Shown here one piece after another: positions 17,334 to 26,469 of a stretch of DNA of 64,000 bases. The translations under genes and the position numbers were made by a program. The notes below the pieces were generated by a model. It was not told where the DNA came from, did not search any database, and saw nothing but the letters and a program-made list of their open reading frames with translations. The first letter of the stretch is position 1, and each line of letters starts with the position of its first letter. The stretch is from a virus, in IMG/VR virus record IMGVR_UViG_3300025446_000004, positions 1-64,000 of that record. One strand, written 5' to 3'.

Positions 17334-19466
17334 TTAGACCACTGAGGGCATCATACCCTCAAGTCCACCCGTAGATGGAACGCCCTCAGTAGCTTCGCTC
17401 ATTGAACTATCCCTGAATGAAGCTACAACAAGGTCGCGTTTAATTCTATCGTCAGCCGACTGCTGCTGTAAAGCAGACTTCTGTAAGAATTTCTGCTGAT
17501 TACTCTGAGCAGTGATAGCCGCTTTAGATTGCGCTTGGGCCGCTTGGGACTTCTGTTGCCTACGTTGCAACATTTCAGGCGTAAGCGGCTTGAGAATGTC
17601 TTGCTTATTTTTCCACTCAGTCGCTTCCATCCACATACTAAAGATCGGTTTGAAATCAATGTACTCGCCGTTAATGTCAGCCAGATTTTCCTGCACACCC
17701 GGATTCTCAAGAAACTGAGTAATCAACATCATTGACTGTGCCATGGTGCGCTTTGCCGCAAGGCTTGCACCAGCAAGAATCTCATACTCAACACGACCGT
17801 CATGGAATTCCTTAAAGTTGAGTTCATAATCCTTGCCCATTTCATCGCCAAGAATATTGAAAATCTCGGCATCAGAGAGATAGCAAAAAATCAAACCATC
17901 AAGAATATACATGAATGGCAAAAACACTTGGTCTATAAAATTATCTAACGGTCCATCCAAGCGAGTCGCACTAGCATTCGCCAGAATGCCAGCACCACCA
18001 GCAGTGCGGCCCATGCCGTTTCTAGGCCCGGCTGTTGATCCTTGCACAAGTGCTTGATCGGCACCAGAGGAACTTTCTGTTGCTTTCTCGGATTCTCCTA
18101 GTGCTTGCCAAATGCCATCCGGCACCTTTGGTGTCTCAAGTAACTTGTAAACCTTCGACAAATCTCCATCAGAAGGAGCATCTACCGTAAAAATCTTGCC
18201 GATACTTGTACGCATCATTTGCGTCGGTGCGTTTGAATCTCTCCTACGAAGATACACAGGGTTAATACCAAATGACAGAATTTTAAGAATAGAGTTAATT
18301 GTACCTTGGTCAACTCTTTGATTCTGTCCAACAATCAACCCAAGACCCATGCCATAAAACGCCCTTGATCTATTCCACCAATTTGCAGAAAGAAACGGAA
18401 CCTTTTTGAACTCATTATCGCCCGAGTACATAACGTGCTCTCTACTCAGAACGAAAATCTTGCGTCCCTTATCCCAATACTCAAGTAACTCTTTCTTGGT
18501 TGCCAGCATATCAGGAGTAGCCTGTACATTGGCGTCTTGAGCATGGTGAACAAACCCCTTCGCTTCGGCTGCTAACTCGACTGCCAGAGGCGCTGCCGTG
18601 GAATTCTGGTTAGGTGGAAACCACCACGACATAAGACCCTTTTCGTCCATCGGGAATCTCCAACCTTTACGGTCAGGATGATCTTCCGGTAATTCAGCGA
18701 GAGCCTTACGAATTTTATCAATGTCGTAAAAATCTACATAACGCACGTCAATTACATACCGTGCGTGACGAATGTCACCAATATAAGTTTTAGGATCAAC
18801 CAGCACCTTATCCAAAGGACGCGACTCAAAAAACGGTCTCGGCACTATGCGCGTTTTTCTGATTAACTTTGGCGGCGTATCCTTGTGAACGGTAACTTGT
18901 TCGGCAGGTGCTCCGGGAGCAGTATTACCAGTGGACGCAATAGCGGAATCTGGCTCTCTAGTTATAGTCTCTATTTCTTTATAATCAATACCCCACTTCC
19001 AAATACCTGTTCCAAACAAACCCATACACTCAAGCCCGGCGCGAACCTCAGCCTTAAAGTTGCACTCATCGAGCAACACGGATGCAAGCGTTTTCTTGGC
19101 ATCCACCACTTTCTGAGAAGTTCCCGGACGAGGGCGCGGCAGAAAAGGAGGGTCAGTATAAAAAAGACCCTTGTACAACTGCGGCACCACGGCGTTCAAA
19201 ACCTTGGCTACTGTGAATCGCTGCACATTAGGCTCAAGGATATAAGTATTTTCATATACCGTCAAAGGACGGGGCGACTGATAAAGCAAATCGGCATCAC
19301 GCCAAAGCAGGTTCCACTGCTTATTCGTAATGAATGACTCTGCCCTACGGGCAGCGCCCGTAACCAAAGCTAGGTCGGCGTCAAATGTCTTTAGGACCGC
19401 ACCGGGACCGTAGTCTTGGGGTGTTAATGACCGACCTTCGTTACCATCTTTTACCAAATCTGCCAT
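17334..19466 (-). CDS. Portal protein (head-tail connector)
   Basis: The product is 710 residues and lies directly after the large terminase. The sequence fits large podovirus-type portals: LEPNVQRFTVAKVLNAVVPQ near the start, GLFGTGIWKWG, a wing region, RVDQGTINSILKILSFGINP, a long C-terminal helical barrel and a Gln/Ala-rich segment (QRRQQKSQAAQAQSKAAITA). The dodecameric ring would form the DNA entry channel. The gene has a TAGGAAGCTAA start site. No truncation is seen. Confidence 0.8.
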   Translation of the reverse strand: MADLVKDGNEGRSLTPQDYGPGAVLKTFDADLALVTGAARRAESFITNKQWNLLWRDADLLYQSPRPLTVYENTYILEPNVQRFTVAKVLNAVVPQLYKGLFYTDPPFLPRPRPGTSQKVVDAKKTLASVLLDECNFKAEVRAGLECMGLFGTGIWKWGIDYKEIETITREPDSAIASTGNTAPGAPAEQVTVHKDTPPKLIRKTRIVPRPFFESRPLDKVLVDPKTYIGDIRHARYVIDVRYVDFYDIDKIRKALAELPEDHPDRKGWRFPMDEKGLMSWWFPPNQNSTAAPLAVELAAEAKGFVHHAQDANVQATPDMLATKKELLEYWDKGRKIFVLSREHVMYSGDNEFKKVPFLSANWWNRSRAFYGMGLGLIVGQNQRVDQGTINSILKILSFGINPVYLRRRDSNAPTQMMRTSIGKIFTVDAPSDGDLSKVYKLLETPKVPDGIWQALGESEKATESSSGADQALVQGSTAGPRNGMGRTAGGAGILANASATRLDGPLDNFIDQVFLPFMYILDGLIFCYLSDAEIFNILGDEMGKDYELNFKEFHDGRVEYEILAGASLAAKRTMAQSMMLITQFLENPGVQENLADINGEYIDFKPIFSMWMEATEWKNKQDILKPLTPEMLQRRQQKSQAAQAQSKAAITAQSNQQKFLQKSALQQQSADDRIKRDLVVASFRDSSMSEATEGVPSTGGLEGMMPSVV

Positions 19467-19474
19467 TTAGCTTC

Positions 19475-22438
19475 CTACCCCATCAAATCAGCAAACGGAT
19501 CAATGGATTCAGGCTCTTGCACAGCCTGTGCTTGTTCAACTTGAAAAGCCGTCCGTGGGTTATCGTCAGCCGCCATATTACTACTCAAATACGAATATTT
19601 TCCAGTACAGTAAACCAAATCCGAAAGCTCAGCCTCTCTCTGGTGGGCGGCATAATCTACGTTGGTTACTTCTAACCTACTACCCATATCCGCATACGCG
19701 CTAAACTGACTAACCAGTAATGACAATGCATCCACTATGTCATCATGAACGTCATCGCTAGTGCCGGTAAACTGCTCCATCTCGTTATAGATTTCTTCCA
19801 ACCCTTCGCAGGATTTAGAAAAATATAGTCGCTCATCCCCCAACAAACGAAGCACTGGTTTTGCTTTCAGTTGCTTTGATTTCGCCTTAGTACCTAACCC
19901 AAGCGACACGAACTCAACAGGAATGGAAATCTGTAGCTTCTGCATTTCCCGTCGCAACTCGGGACTAATCCACTTCACGCCCACAGAGTTTTCGATACAT
20001 ATCCTCTTAGGCTTCCACTTCAAACCAATAGCCGCGATCACAGACGGCAACTCATACTCATTAAACCGTCCCCTGACCATATTCAAGATGTAAAACCTAC
20101 CCCCATAAATCAGGGCAGTAATAATCACAGTGTAATCTGCCCATGACTTCAAAGAATACGCAGCATCTACTACCGATACAATCACTCCCTGTTGAGGAAG
20201 TTGTATCTGTGGAATTGTACGGCGCATCAAAAGTTCACGTGGAAACTTTATCTTATGCACCTGACGCGGATCATTGAGATACTTGATTGGAAAAACATCG
20301 GGGTCTTGTTCCTTCAAACCCATCAATGTATCATATGACAGAAGTTCAGGAAACCAAATAACCCAATCACTTGCTACTGTCTCTTCCTCAATCTTACCTA
20401 GTCGTTTGGCTTCATCTGTGAGCCAAAGCGCAGCACGAAGGTGTACCTTTGCCAAAACCGCACTATCAAATTGCCCGCTGTCAATAGAACCACGTATGTT
20501 GCCTTGCAAACCATGTCTTTCTGCACTTGAAATCTCTTTGGAAATCATCTGGCCGTAATAATCGTGCTCATCATACCACGTACCAATAACATCCAGAAAA
20601 CCATACGGATGCATTAGAGCTTTATTGATGCCTATTTGCCTGTTAACTTTTGCAAGTCGATCAAGGGTCAAACTGTTTTCGTTTGTAACCACGTCATCCA
20701 ACTTCATCACACAGTTATGTGTAACTGCACCAACTATGCAAATTGTTTCGTCCTCTTCTATCTGAACAGAAATAACAGAACCCACACCAACACGGTCTAC
20801 ACTTTCAACAATAGATGTGTCGCTTCCGTTTCTTGGGTTAGTTGGTTTTCCTTCATATAGTCCTACATTTCCCCATACACGCAAAGTATGATTCTCTTTA
20901 ACGGCCACGCTGCAAGACTGTTGCAAACCGAGTTTTTGCTTTATCATTAAAGCACCGGCAGCTATTTCATCTGATATGGTTGTCAGGCTACCACGGTCAT
21001 CTCCATCACCAGACCACATCCCACGAACAAGGGCCATCAATAATTCCCTTGGAGAATTTATTAACCATGCCGGTATATTTTTCCTGCATGGCCCAACATA
21101 CATTGACCGAAAAACATCAGTAAAAACTTTTGGTGCCTTTCGTATATAAAGAACAATCCCTCTATCACAAACCTGCTTTATTCTATAACTATCTGCTCCA
21201 TATGCAACAAAAAGTTTTCCTAAATTTTCAAAAACCTCAGTTTCATCGATATTGCCTGAAAATTGAACCTGATTATTACGAATAGAACCTTCTGCAATAA
21301 ACCAACCAAACATATTATAAACAGATTCTAACTGCGGTATAGGGGATGAGGGAGATTCATTTACAACAGGTCTCATAATTTTTGTTCCAATTACTAGATT
21401 TTCAGCATCTTCCCAACCCTGGTCTGTCAAAAACGGGTGGTCAACCGAACAAGTAACCGGGAACGCTCCAATCTTCTTAAACGTGATTGTTACTCTATCT
21501 GATAATCTTTCTTTTAATGCAACAACCCTCCTGTACCTTCCTTTATGAGTAAGAACTTTGTCTCCAATTTGAAAGTTCTTAACTTGCTTTACACCATCCT
21601 CGGTATAGACCCAAGTATCTGGAGAAAGACAATAGTGCGCACCAGACAAAGCTTGTTCAATAGATGCCGACCGTACTGACGGTTCCCTTATCTCACCAGC
21701 AGCAGCGGTTTGAAACTCTGTTTGAATACCTTCACCGGGAGGAATACAGTGTTCAGGAAACAAAACTTGAAAAATACTGGTCTCTTTATCTCCCGTAACG
21801 CGGTCCAAAACCTTACATGGCCTATAAATAGGCTTTTTTGTGGTTTCGTCTATGCTCCCGCTATCTTCCATCATAAAGTGCGCTCTAAGCTCCGAAATAA
21901 AATCAGTAGCGAGCTTGAACACTCCGGTCATAATGGCTATAGTTATCTCTGGATAGCAAACAATCCACTGTACACAATCAGCAATGTCAATAGAACTCTT
22001 AAATCCACCACGAGGAACCAAAAGCAAGCGACTTTTCAGGTCACCGTAACCATCTGCAAACGCACGAAACGTAGGAAGAGTGGGGTCTTTCTGCACAAAA
22101 AAACTATTGCATATATACTCATGTGCGCCTAACGTAACCTGACCGTATATAACCAACAACTTGCACATGAAATATAAATTAGTCTGCGCCAAAAAGCGCA
22201 GTCTCATCATTTCCCCGGTCGCATTAACCTGTTCCGCATGGTCACCAGATTCAGAAAGAAATTTATGCCAACTATCAAAAACTGCACACTGTTGTTCGTC
22301 TGATAACCTCTGGAAACTACGAACAGAAAGCTGCATGAATTCGCCGTCAGGTTCATTATCGTCATGAAGCCGATAATACTGATAGTGTTCATTCGCACGA
22401 CACTCTGCCGCTACCCGCCTAAGCTCCTCCAAGTTCAT
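19475..22438 (-). CDS. terL: Large terminase subunit with intein
   Basis: The reading frame gives 987 residues, of which 270-575 are an intein, leaving a 681-residue terminase. The ATPase Walker A is LLLVPRGGFKSS (about 138-149). Walker B is KLDDVV (579-584), right after the intein junction. The nuclease domain shows D758 (VVDAAYS), E816 (CIENS) and the HDDIVDAL acids near 899-903. The enzyme packages DNA through the adjacent portal. The intein sits at the ATPase core, where imprecise loss would destroy function. Confidence 0.9.
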   Translation of the reverse strand: MNLEELRRVAAECRANEHYQYYRLHDDNEPDGEFMQLSVRSFQRLSDEQQCAVFDSWHKFLSESGDHAEQVNATGEMMRLRFLAQTNLYFMCKLLVIYGQVTLGAHEYICNSFFVQKDPTLPTFRAFADGYGDLKSRLLLVPRGGFKSSIDIADCVQWIVCYPEITIAIMTGVFKLATDFISELRAHFMMEDSGSIDETTKKPIYRPCKVLDRVTGDKETSIFQVLFPEHCIPPGEGIQTEFQTAAAGEIREPSVRSASIEQALSGAHYCLSPDTWVYTEDGVKQVKNFQIGDKVLTHKGRYRRVVALKERLSDRVTITFKKIGAFPVTCSVDHPFLTDQGWEDAENLVIGTKIMRPVVNESPSSPIPQLESVYNMFGWFIAEGSIRNNQVQFSGNIDETEVFENLGKLFVAYGADSYRIKQVCDRGIVLYIRKAPKVFTDVFRSMYVGPCRKNIPAWLINSPRELLMALVRGMWSGDGDDRGSLTTISDEIAAGALMIKQKLGLQQSCSVAVKENHTLRVWGNVGLYEGKPTNPRNGSDTSIVESVDRVGVGSVISVQIEEDETICIVGAVTHNCVMKLDDVVTNENSLTLDRLAKVNRQIGINKALMHPYGFLDVIGTWYDEHDYYGQMISKEISSAERHGLQGNIRGSIDSGQFDSAVLAKVHLRAALWLTDEAKRLGKIEEETVASDWVIWFPELLSYDTLMGLKEQDPDVFPIKYLNDPRQVHKIKFPRELLMRRTIPQIQLPQQGVIVSVVDAAYSLKSWADYTVIITALIYGGRFYILNMVRGRFNEYELPSVIAAIGLKWKPKRICIENSVGVKWISPELRREMQKLQISIPVEFVSLGLGTKAKSKQLKAKPVLRLLGDERLYFSKSCEGLEEIYNEMEQFTGTSDDVHDDIVDALSLLVSQFSAYADMGSRLEVTNVDYAAHQREAELSDLVYCTGKYSYLSSNMAADDNPRTAFQVEQAQAVQEPESIDPFADLMG
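20714..21631 (-). mobile_element. Intein with LAGLIDADG-type endonuclease domain in terL
   Basis: The element is 306 residues (270-575 of the frame). Block A is CLSPDTWVYTEDG; block B contains TCSVDHPFLT; the two endonuclease motifs are FGWFIAEGSI and LVRGMWSGDGDD; the C-terminal blocks are ETICIVGAV and THN followed by Cys+1. All splicing residues (Cys1, the His of block B, the terminal His-Asn, Cys+1) are present, so splicing and homing activity are likely. It interrupts the stretch HYC-VMKLDD, which becomes the Walker B region. Confidence 0.9.
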
Positions 22439-22453
22439 GGTTTTTCCTATCAG

Positions 22454-22657
22454 TTACCCGCCGTGATGCCAACCTTTCATGTTTTTTGCCAAAACCGCCA
22501 TCGATTTTACATGCGGATTAGAACTATTGGTAGCTGCTTCTAGTTTATCTTCAGGAATTTTCTCCCCTTCAGGAACATGCAGCGCCTTATGAAGGCCGCC
22601 CTTCGCTAAGTGCATAACCACGCGGTGCTTACTAAGTTTTACTGTCTCTTCTGCCAT
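22454..22657 (-). CDS. Small protein upstream of terL
   Basis: ATG at 22,657 has GGGAGCATAAA upstream and overlaps the end of the preceding gene. The product is 67 residues, basic, beginning MAEETVKLSKHRVVMHLAKG and ending KNMKGWHHGG. No domain is recognised. A longer frame further upstream is a shadow of the His-rich protein. A small-terminase or DNA-binding role is possible from its place before terL but not supported by motifs. Confidence 0.6.
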   Translation of the reverse strand: MAEETVKLSKHRVVMHLAKGGLHKALHVPEGEKIPEDKLEAATNSSNPHVKSMAVLAKNMKGWHHGG

Positions 22658-22658
22658 T

Positions 22659-23399
22659 TTATGCTCCCATAGTAGGTCCAGCAGCAGGACTAGCAGCAGG
22701 ACTAGGACCAGCCATTGCAGCCGGTGATGCAGCAGCTTCAATAGCCGCATTCGGTGACGCGCCGGGCTGATAATTTTCCGGGGTACCAGCCTCAGCCTCG
22801 GCTTCTCCGGGATTCGGAGTACCGGCATGAGTCAACATGTGATGAACCATACCATCATCATCGGCAGCATAATGATGCTCCACCGGATGATGATCGGGAT
22901 GTGTATGATGATGCTCAAAGTGATGCCCACCACCCTGTATTTTATGATGGACGATATGGCTAATCTTTTTGGGCGGCTTCTCACCAGTCTTGCCAGCAAG
23001 GCCATCCTTGGCATTTCCTGACCAATCTTTTGCCATTTTGTTTTTTGCCTCTCTGAATTTACCTGCGTCCGCTGTGTTCAACACAGCCTCACCCTTTTTA
23101 AGAACAGCGGGGCCAGTCTCAGGAACGTAGTCGGTACCTTTGTGATACTTTTTAGGAGCCGGTGTAGTTTTCTTTACGGGTTGCACCGGTTGTGACGAAC
23201 CAGAAGAATCTTGGTCGGTCTTTACGCCAAATGATTTATTAGCTTCGCGCACCTGTTGATCATGCCAAGATGTGTCTACAGGCTTTTTTCCAGTCCAAGA
23301 ATCTGGTATAATTTTATCTACCGTGTCAATGACTGTTTTCACAGGCTTTATGAGTGTGTCTTTTAAAGTATTAGACAAGCTATCTGCGGGACCATTAGC
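22659..23399 (-). CDS. His- and Pro/Ala-rich protein, unknown
   Basis: ATG at 23,399 overlaps the phosphatase stop as ATGGCTAA, which favours this start over an upstream GTG. The product is 246 residues. A central segment (TDYVPETGPAVLKKGEAVLN) occurs in phage tail or minor structural proteins. It is followed by a very His-rich stretch (HHTHPDHHPVEHHY) that could bind metal, and by an Ala/Pro repeat tail. A minor virion protein is plausible. Confidence 0.6.
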   Translation of the reverse strand, partial: ANGPADSLSNTLKDTLIKPVKTVIDTVDKIIPDSWTGKKPVDTSWHDQQVREANKSFGVKTDQDSSGSSQPVQPVKKTTPAPKKYHKGTDYVPETGPAVLKKGEAVLNTADAGKFREAKNKMAKDWSGNAKDGLAGKTGEKPPKKISHIVHHKIQGGGHHFEHHHTHPDHHPVEHHYAADDDGMVHHMLTHAGTPNPGEAEAEAGTPENYQPGASPNAAIEAAASPAAMAGPSPAASPAAGPTMGA

Positions 23400-23931
23400 C
23401 ATTTTGTTCCACCAATCCTGTTGGGCCGCCACTTCCCCTTATCCAACAATTAAGTGTTCCCCAATGTTGTTTAGCCCATGTGTGTACCCCAATGTCGGGG
23501 TCATAATTCCGATAAAGCCCGTGGAAAATTCTCTGAGCTTGTACAAAGTTGTATGGCAACTCGCCAATACTCCTCAAGTAAAGCATCGCCATCGTAGGCC
23601 CGCGTGAACGCCCGGCGTTACACGCAACCAAAATTCTACGTCCCTCTGCTAACTGTGCATCGATAAACCGCAATCCCTTTTTTATCATTTCTTCTGGAAT
23701 ATAATTAGGATCATCGTTGTCAATATAGTTAAGAGCCATCCTGTGACCACGCACAGCCGCCAAATACTCTGGTCCCTTTGGTGCGCCACGTGTAGTGTAT
23801 CCCACTGTCTCTTTATGGCTTCCGGGACCATCCTTACAGCATCTAAGAAATGAAAAATCCGACCTACCCTTTAACTTGTTGTAGTCAGTGTCGCCGCCTA
23901 CCCACAGCTTATTGATTACTTCTTCCATCAT
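23395..23931 (-). CDS. Dual-specificity-type protein phosphatase
   Basis: The product is about 178 residues from ATG at 23,931 (GAGG upstream). The signature CNAGRSR (C104 to R110) preceded by the hydrophobic strand RRILVA matches the CX5R phosphate-binding loop of cysteine-dependent phosphatases, and upstream aspartates (71-74) could act as general acid. It may dephosphorylate host or phage proteins or RNA ends. Similar enzymes occur in large phages. The substrate is unknown. Confidence 0.75.
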   Translation of the reverse strand: MMEEVINKLWVGGDTDYNKLKGRSDFSFLRCCKDGPGSHKETVGYTTRGAPKGPEYLAAVRGHRMALNYIDNDDPNYIPEEMIKKGLRFIDAQLAEGRRILVACNAGRSRGPTMAMLYLRSIGELPYNFVQAQRIFHGLYRNYDPDIGVHTWAKQHWGTLNCWIRGSGGPTGLVEQNG

Positions 23932-24082
23932 GTGCCTCGGCAAGAAGCTTCTCTATATCATGGGTTCCATACTTTGCCACAAATGCCTTTGCATCCAAAA
24001 ATGCATAATCCCAACGAAGCTGGTCGATACGCGCCCCATCGGAAACAGCAATCTTAAACGATCGATGTGTGTAATACTTCAT
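23909..24082 (-). CDS. Small protein, unknown
   Basis: ATG at 24,082 is chosen because GGAGGAGA lies directly upstream; an earlier TTG would place the ribosome site inside the gene. The product is 57 residues (MKYYTHRSFKIAVSDGARID ...) and overlaps the start of the phosphatase gene. No domain is recognised. Confidence 0.6.
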   Translation of the reverse strand: MKYYTHRSFKIAVSDGARIDQLRWDYAFLDAKAFVAKYGTHDIEKLLAEAHDGRSNQ

Positions 24083-24102
24083 CTTCTCCTCCAAGATAAA
24101 TA

Positions 24103-24507
24103 TTAGCGAACTACATTAAACTCTCCACTAATACCACGCGGCAAAACAGCACCAGAAGTAGCCGTACCCCTTGACGCCTCATTTCCCGTGCTTCCACACG
24201 TAACCGTATATGGCGGCATAATCGGGTCACCAATATACGGAAATGGAAATGGAAATGGCTGATAAGGCGGAACTGTTGGCGCTGGAATAATAACCGGATG
24301 TGGATAAATTGGCGGTGGAACCGGCTGACCACAGTGTTTGCAGCGACCGCAATACGGACAAACGTGTTCAGGTTGGTTAACCTGAATCACTTGCCCTGTT
24401 TGCAAACCACCTGTGGTCGTACCACTCGTTTGACTGTTTGTTGCACGAGCCATAGCCGCCTTGGCTTCGTCAATGTTTTTCTTCTTTTGTGACATTCGTG
24501 TGCTCAT
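24103..24507 (-). CDS. Pro-rich protein with Cys4 zinc knuckle
   Basis: The product is 134 residues. A polar N-terminus is followed by CPYCGRCKHCG, four cysteines in CxxCxxCxxC spacing suited to metal binding, and then an extended Pro/Phe/Tyr-rich segment (PVPPPIYPHPVIIPAPTVPP). The GGAGGGAATCA start site is good. The function is unknown. Confidence 0.6.
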   Translation of the reverse strand: MSTRMSQKKKNIDEAKAAMARATNSQTSGTTTGGLQTGQVIQVNQPEHVCPYCGRCKHCGQPVPPPIYPHPVIIPAPTVPPYQPFPFPFPYIGDPIMPPYTVTCGSTGNEASRGTATSGAVLPRGISGEFNVVR

Positions 24508-24715
24508 TGATTCCCTCCGTCAGAATCTTTGGCTGCGCTTGTGAGGCTTTGATCCTATTTACAAGAGAATTCAACGTCACATTCGCAAAATCTCTTGCAA
24601 ACGTAAGGTGTACATCATCAAAGATGATGGTGATACCATTGTAATTCCACACGCGGGAAAATCCACGCGCATCCTCAAGCCCCACTTGGACTGCTTGAAT
24701 TTGTTTTGCTGGCAT
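24470..24715 (-). CDS. Small protein, unknown
   Basis: ATG at 24,715 is preceded by GGAGGAGCTAC and is preferred over an upstream in-frame start. The product is 81 residues, beginning MPAKQIQAVQVGLEDARGFS, with an amphipathic pattern and a polar tail. It overlaps both neighbours, as is typical of this compact block. Confidence 0.6.
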   Translation of the reverse strand: MPAKQIQAVQVGLEDARGFSRVWNYNGITIIFDDVHLTFARDFANVTLNSLVNRIKASQAQPKILTEGINEHTNVTKEEKH

Positions 24716-25025
24716 GTAGCTCCTCCACATGTTTAGCAACTTCGTTAATAATTCTTCGTGCTTTATCGTCGGGCGTCAACTCAGGTTCAGGTACTTCTTT
24801 ATTAAGCTTTACCCGTTCATTGTCATCAGCCTTTAACCTAGCGAAACCCTGCAACGATGATTGTGCAAAAAACAATTTTTCCTGAACATCCTCAGAAGAA
24901 AGAAATACAATCCAACCCTCAAGCATCACCCGTAATCTCGAATGAACTTTGGGGTCTTTGGCAAGTTTAATCATTCGCTTACGCGAACAACTCTTCCAAG
25001 ACTTTGCATAGGCAACGTGTGGCAT
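24675..25025 (-). CDS. Small helical protein, unknown
   Basis: The product is 116 residues and helix-rich, with a charged C-terminal half (PELTPDDKARRIINEVAKHV). The start has a GTGAGGAGAT site. It lies just downstream of the JAMM protease gene. No family is recognised. Confidence 0.6.
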   Translation of the reverse strand: MPHVAYAKSWKSCSRKRMIKLAKDPKVHSRLRVMLEGWIVFLSSEDVQEKLFFAQSSLQGFARLKADDNERVKLNKEVPEPELTPDDKARRIINEVAKHVEELHASKTNSSSPSGA

Positions 25026-25031
25026 ATCTCC

Positions 25032-25451
25032 TCACTTTATATACGACTGTTTCAACGGAACCACGTGGTCTGTACCCCAAAACCTCGCACGGGTTTTGTT
25101 GTCGTATGTGGACACAATGCCGCAAACTCTGTATCCTTCAGAGATACAGATTTTGTAATCAGCCTCAGACATTACTGAATCCCATTGTGGATGAGAATGT
25201 ATGAACCCAATTATGCGCTTTCCAGATGCTTCCGCTTTTTCCTTTACTTTCTCGTAATCAGCTTGATACCAAGCGACACTACTTTCCGACTGGTGTGCAT
25301 AATTCGTCGTGTACTCAAACGAATCTATGGTAGCAGTGGTAGGGGACAATACCTCACCAACTAAATAGGCAAGTATCTCCTCCTTTGAATCGCGTGCCAA
25401 TTTACGAAAATAGCAAAGCTGACCTTTCTTCAACTTCACTGTTCCGCGCAT
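25032..25451 (-). CDS. JAMM/MPN metalloprotease
   Basis: The product is 139 residues. The zinc signature is clear: GFIHSHPQWDSVMSEAD gives H85, H87, S95 and D98, the HxHP...SxxD pattern of the JAB1/MPN fold, with candidate glutamates at 25-33. Phage proteins of this fold act in tail-tip assembly or cut ubiquitin-like tags. Its place among lysin- and structure-linked genes favours virion maturation, but no ubiquitin-like partner is visible next door. Confidence 0.8.
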   Translation of the reverse strand: MRGTVKLKKGQLCYFRKLARDSKEEILAYLVGEVLSPTTATIDSFEYTTNYAHQSESSVAWYQADYEKVKEKAEASGKRIIGFIHSHPQWDSVMSEADYKICISEGYRVCGIVSTYDNKTRARFWGTDHVVPLKQSYIK

Positions 25452-25548
25452 AAGATTGTCCCTTCAAACTAACCCGGATAAACCGGGTCGGCTGCTCGAT
25501 TAAGTGTAAGCCATGCTCATAACAAGGCGAACAGCGGCAGCGCAAACT

Positions 25549-25788
25549 TTATATCTTAACAGGAGAAACCGCGTTGAATTCATTAACGCGCCTAACGAGT
25601 CTCAAAAATGCCTCCTGCAATTCAGCAAATTCTTTTCTCGATACATCAAAAGTATTATCTTCGTCAAGAATGTCGCCCTCATCTGTTGCAACCTCTGACG
25701 CTGGTGCTTGGTTCGCGGCAACTACCGCATCCCGATCCACACCAAAAAGATTTTCAACTGTATTTCCTGCTTCCATTGTCTCCTCCAC
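25549..25788 (-). CDS. Small acidic protein, unknown
   Basis: The product is 79 residues and strongly acidic in the middle (SEVATDEGDILDEDNTFDVS). It has a GGAGGAGACA start site and overlaps the stop of the lysin-like gene. No domain is recognised. Confidence 0.55.
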   Translation of the reverse strand: MEETMEAGNTVENLFGVDRDAVVAANQAPASEVATDEGDILDEDNTFDVSRKEFAELQEAFLRLVRRVNEFNAVSPVKI

Positions 25789-26159
25789 TACAAACCGCTA
25801 ACCACCTGAATTTGATGGTCACCAGAATTCCAAATCAACTCACGAAGCACGCGCGCCAACACAATACATCCCTCACTGGCTGTACCCGGCTCCTTAATCG
25901 AGTCCCCATGAATACGAAAATCGCCACGACCAAACATCTCATTCGATGGGTCAGGCACAAGGTTCATAGTATATGGTCCCGTCTTGGGATTCATATACGG
26001 CTCAGTGATCGTATATATTCCTACTGGAAGTGGCCCCTCATTTTTCAACTGTTCGTCAGCCGGATTGTCAACATAACCGGGCGCACCAGAGTAACCACTG
26101 CCCGCGCATGCTCCCTGACCATTAAACAACTTACCGTCACACTGTTGAAATTTCCACAT
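25788..26159 (-). CDS. DUF2778-like peptidoglycan hydrolase, lysin candidate
   Basis: The product is 123 residues. The fold signature VGIYTITEPY ... FRIHGDS ... TASEGCIVL, with H84 and C98, matches the DUF2778 / L,D-transpeptidase-like group whose known members cut or modify peptidoglycan peptides. There is no signal peptide, so a holin would be needed, or it could be virion-borne. The start has a GGGGAGAAATAA site after a strong hairpin. Confidence 0.75.
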   Translation of the reverse strand: MWKFQQCDGKLFNGQGACAGSGYSGAPGYVDNPADEQLKNEGPLPVGIYTITEPYMNPKTGPYTMNLVPDPSNEMFGRGDFRIHGDSIKEPGTASEGCIVLARVLRELIWNSGDHQIQVVSGL

Positions 26160-26169
26160 TTATTTCTCC

Positions 26170-26215
26170 CCACAAAAACACAGCCCCCGCCGGGCCAGCA
26201 GTTCCACGGCGGGGG
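26170..26215 (-). terminator. Strong hairpin with T run ahead of the lysin gene (minus)
   Basis: The minus strand gives CCCCCGCCG, a 14-base loop, then CGGCGGGGG (arms 26,207-26,215 and 26,184-26,192) and then CTGTGTTTTTG. This is a good intrinsic terminator upstream of the lysin gene. It could attenuate read-through from the leader promoter and make late gene expression depend on antitermination. Confidence 0.65.
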
Positions 26216-26469
26216 ACATTAAAAACAGGAGGGGTCGGTAGTACCAAAACCATTTCTGGCTCAAAGCACTAGGAGGAGGCCGACACCCTCCAATAGCAAT
26301 ACCGGTTTAGAGAAAAAAAGAATATATAAGAAAGGCTCTGAAACCGCTCCTCAATCTTTTTTTTCCTACTCACATAACGTTACACACGTGTCAAGTGAAT
26401 AAATTTCAACATAAAACCAATAAAATGAGACACATACACCAAAAATAACCATTTTTCATGTAATAAAAT
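26216..26469. other. AT-rich non-coding gap
   Basis: These 254 bases hold no supported gene. Two GGAGG-like words and A/T runs occur. A minus-strand TTGACA near 26,390 lacks a convincing -10 partner. Confidence 0.4.

Noticed and set aside
22454-22828. 124-codon minus-strand frame upstream of terL
   Set aside because: Only the last 67 codons follow a proper ribosome site; the upstream part is a shadow of the Ala/Pro-rich gene.
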